From: Limnomonas spitsbergensis
Lineage: Eukaryota; Chlorophyta; Chlorophyceae; Chlamydomonadales
Length of the DNA: 64,000 nucleotides
Assembly: GCA_037349105.1 (NCBI GenBank)
Contig: JAYJMM010000025.1
Coordinates: forward strand, 62,001-126,000
Reading direction: 5' to 3'
In this document: positions 63,375-64,000 of the stretch, one piece after another
Position numbering within the stretch: position 1 is the stretch's first letter
Layout of the letters: every line of letters begins with the position of its first letter
Made by a program: the position numbers and the translations under genes
The notes under the pieces: model-generated
Databases searched by the model: none
Seen by the model: the letters and a program-made list of their open reading frames with translations, nothing else
What the model was told of the DNA's origin: nothing

Positions 63375-64000
63375 ACCCTAATGCACTGCCTCCAGAATGC
63401 ATCACCGCCCCCCTCCCACCCTAATGCACTGCCTGCAGAATGTATCACCGCCTCTTTCCCACCCTAATGCAATGCCTGCAGAATACATCACCGCCCCCCT
63501 CCCACCCTAATGCACTGCCTCCAGAATGCATCACCGCCCCCTTCCCACCCTAATGCACTGCCTCGAGAATGCATCACCGCCCCCCTCCCACCCTAATGCA
63601 CTGCCTGCAGAATACATCACTGCCCCCCGCCCACCCTAATGCACTGCTTGCAGAATGTATCACCGCCCCCTTCCCACCCTGATGCACTGCCTGCAGAATA
63701 CATCACCGCCCCCCTCCCACCCTAATGCACTGCCTGTAGAATACATCACTGCCCCCCTCCCACCCTAATGCACTGCCTGCAGAATGTATCACCGCCCCCC
63801 TCCCACCCTGATGCACTGCCTGCAGAATGCATCACCGCCCCCCTCCCTCTCTAATGCACTGCCTGCAGAATGTATCACCGCCCCCCTCCCTCTCTAATCC
63901 ACTGCCTCCAGAATGTATCACCGCCCCCCTCCTGCCCTAATGCACTGCCAGCAGAATGCATCACTGCCCCCCTCCTGCCCTAATGCACTGCCAGCAGAAT
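63375..64000. repeat. 43-bp minisatellite running off the window
   Basis: About 14 copies of a 43-bp unit with ATGCACTGCCTGCAGAATGT then ATCACCGCCCCCCTCCCACC CTA. Variants (CCAGAATGC, CTGTAGAAT) alternate. Read on the plus strand the unit contains a C/T-rich tract and TGCCTGCAG|AATG, compatible with an acceptor edge, but no adjoining exon is in the window. Confidence 0.9.

Overview
This window is nuclear DNA of a eukaryote. Multi-exon genes use GT-AG introns and the standard code, exon edges agree in phase, and the land-plant and green-algal type of GT77 arabinosyltransferase together with the GC-rich, repeat-laden introns suggests a green alga. I cannot name the species. No tRNA or rRNA gene and no CRISPR array was found.

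Region 1 (1-27,880, minus strand) is almost one gene: a type II membrane glycosyltransferase of the XEG113/RRA class. Twelve exons chain in frame (about 536 residues so far) and the 3' end lies beyond base 1. Every intron from intron 3 onward contains extra copies of the splice junction of a neighbouring exon, that is a piece of exon edge plus adjoining intron. Copy number runs from one or two (65, 114, 120, 125, 136, 139, 152 bp spacing) to about 20 (79 bp) and about 180 (81 bp, a 14.6 kb array in intron 8). The copies always lie on the intron side, so the outermost exon edges can still make an intact protein. This is the main unusual signal of the window.

Region 2 (27,881-33,188) is mostly non-coding. 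It holds one orphan metallophosphoesterase exon, short tandem repeats and a terminal-inverted-repeat element whose second copy is at 50.9-51.8 kb.

Region 3 (33,189-48,129, plus strand) holds two consecutive multi-exon genes. The first joins a PD-(D/E)XK-nuclease-like region to a compact protein kinase-like domain. The second carries a kinase-like C-terminal domain with a recognisable HRD loop but no clear glycine loop or DFG, and a basic tail resembling a nuclear localisation signal. Both resemble Crinkler-type (CR) kinase proteins.

Region 4 (48,130-55,500) is a mobile-element graveyard: an AT-rich organelle-like insert with 121-bp terminal direct repeats and a frameshifted LAGLIDADG endonuclease remnant, the second inverted-repeat element with a tRNA-derived SINE-like insert, a 0.65-kb-arm palindrome, and another set of dispersed copies of a splice-acceptor-like junction.

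Region 5 (55,500-64,000, minus strand) has a PQBP1 C-terminal exon, a degenerate Gag-like retroelement reading frame with a CCHC zinc knuckle, a three-exon gene of unknown function (60,839-62,259), and minisatellites of 15, about 62 and 43 bp, the last running off the window end.
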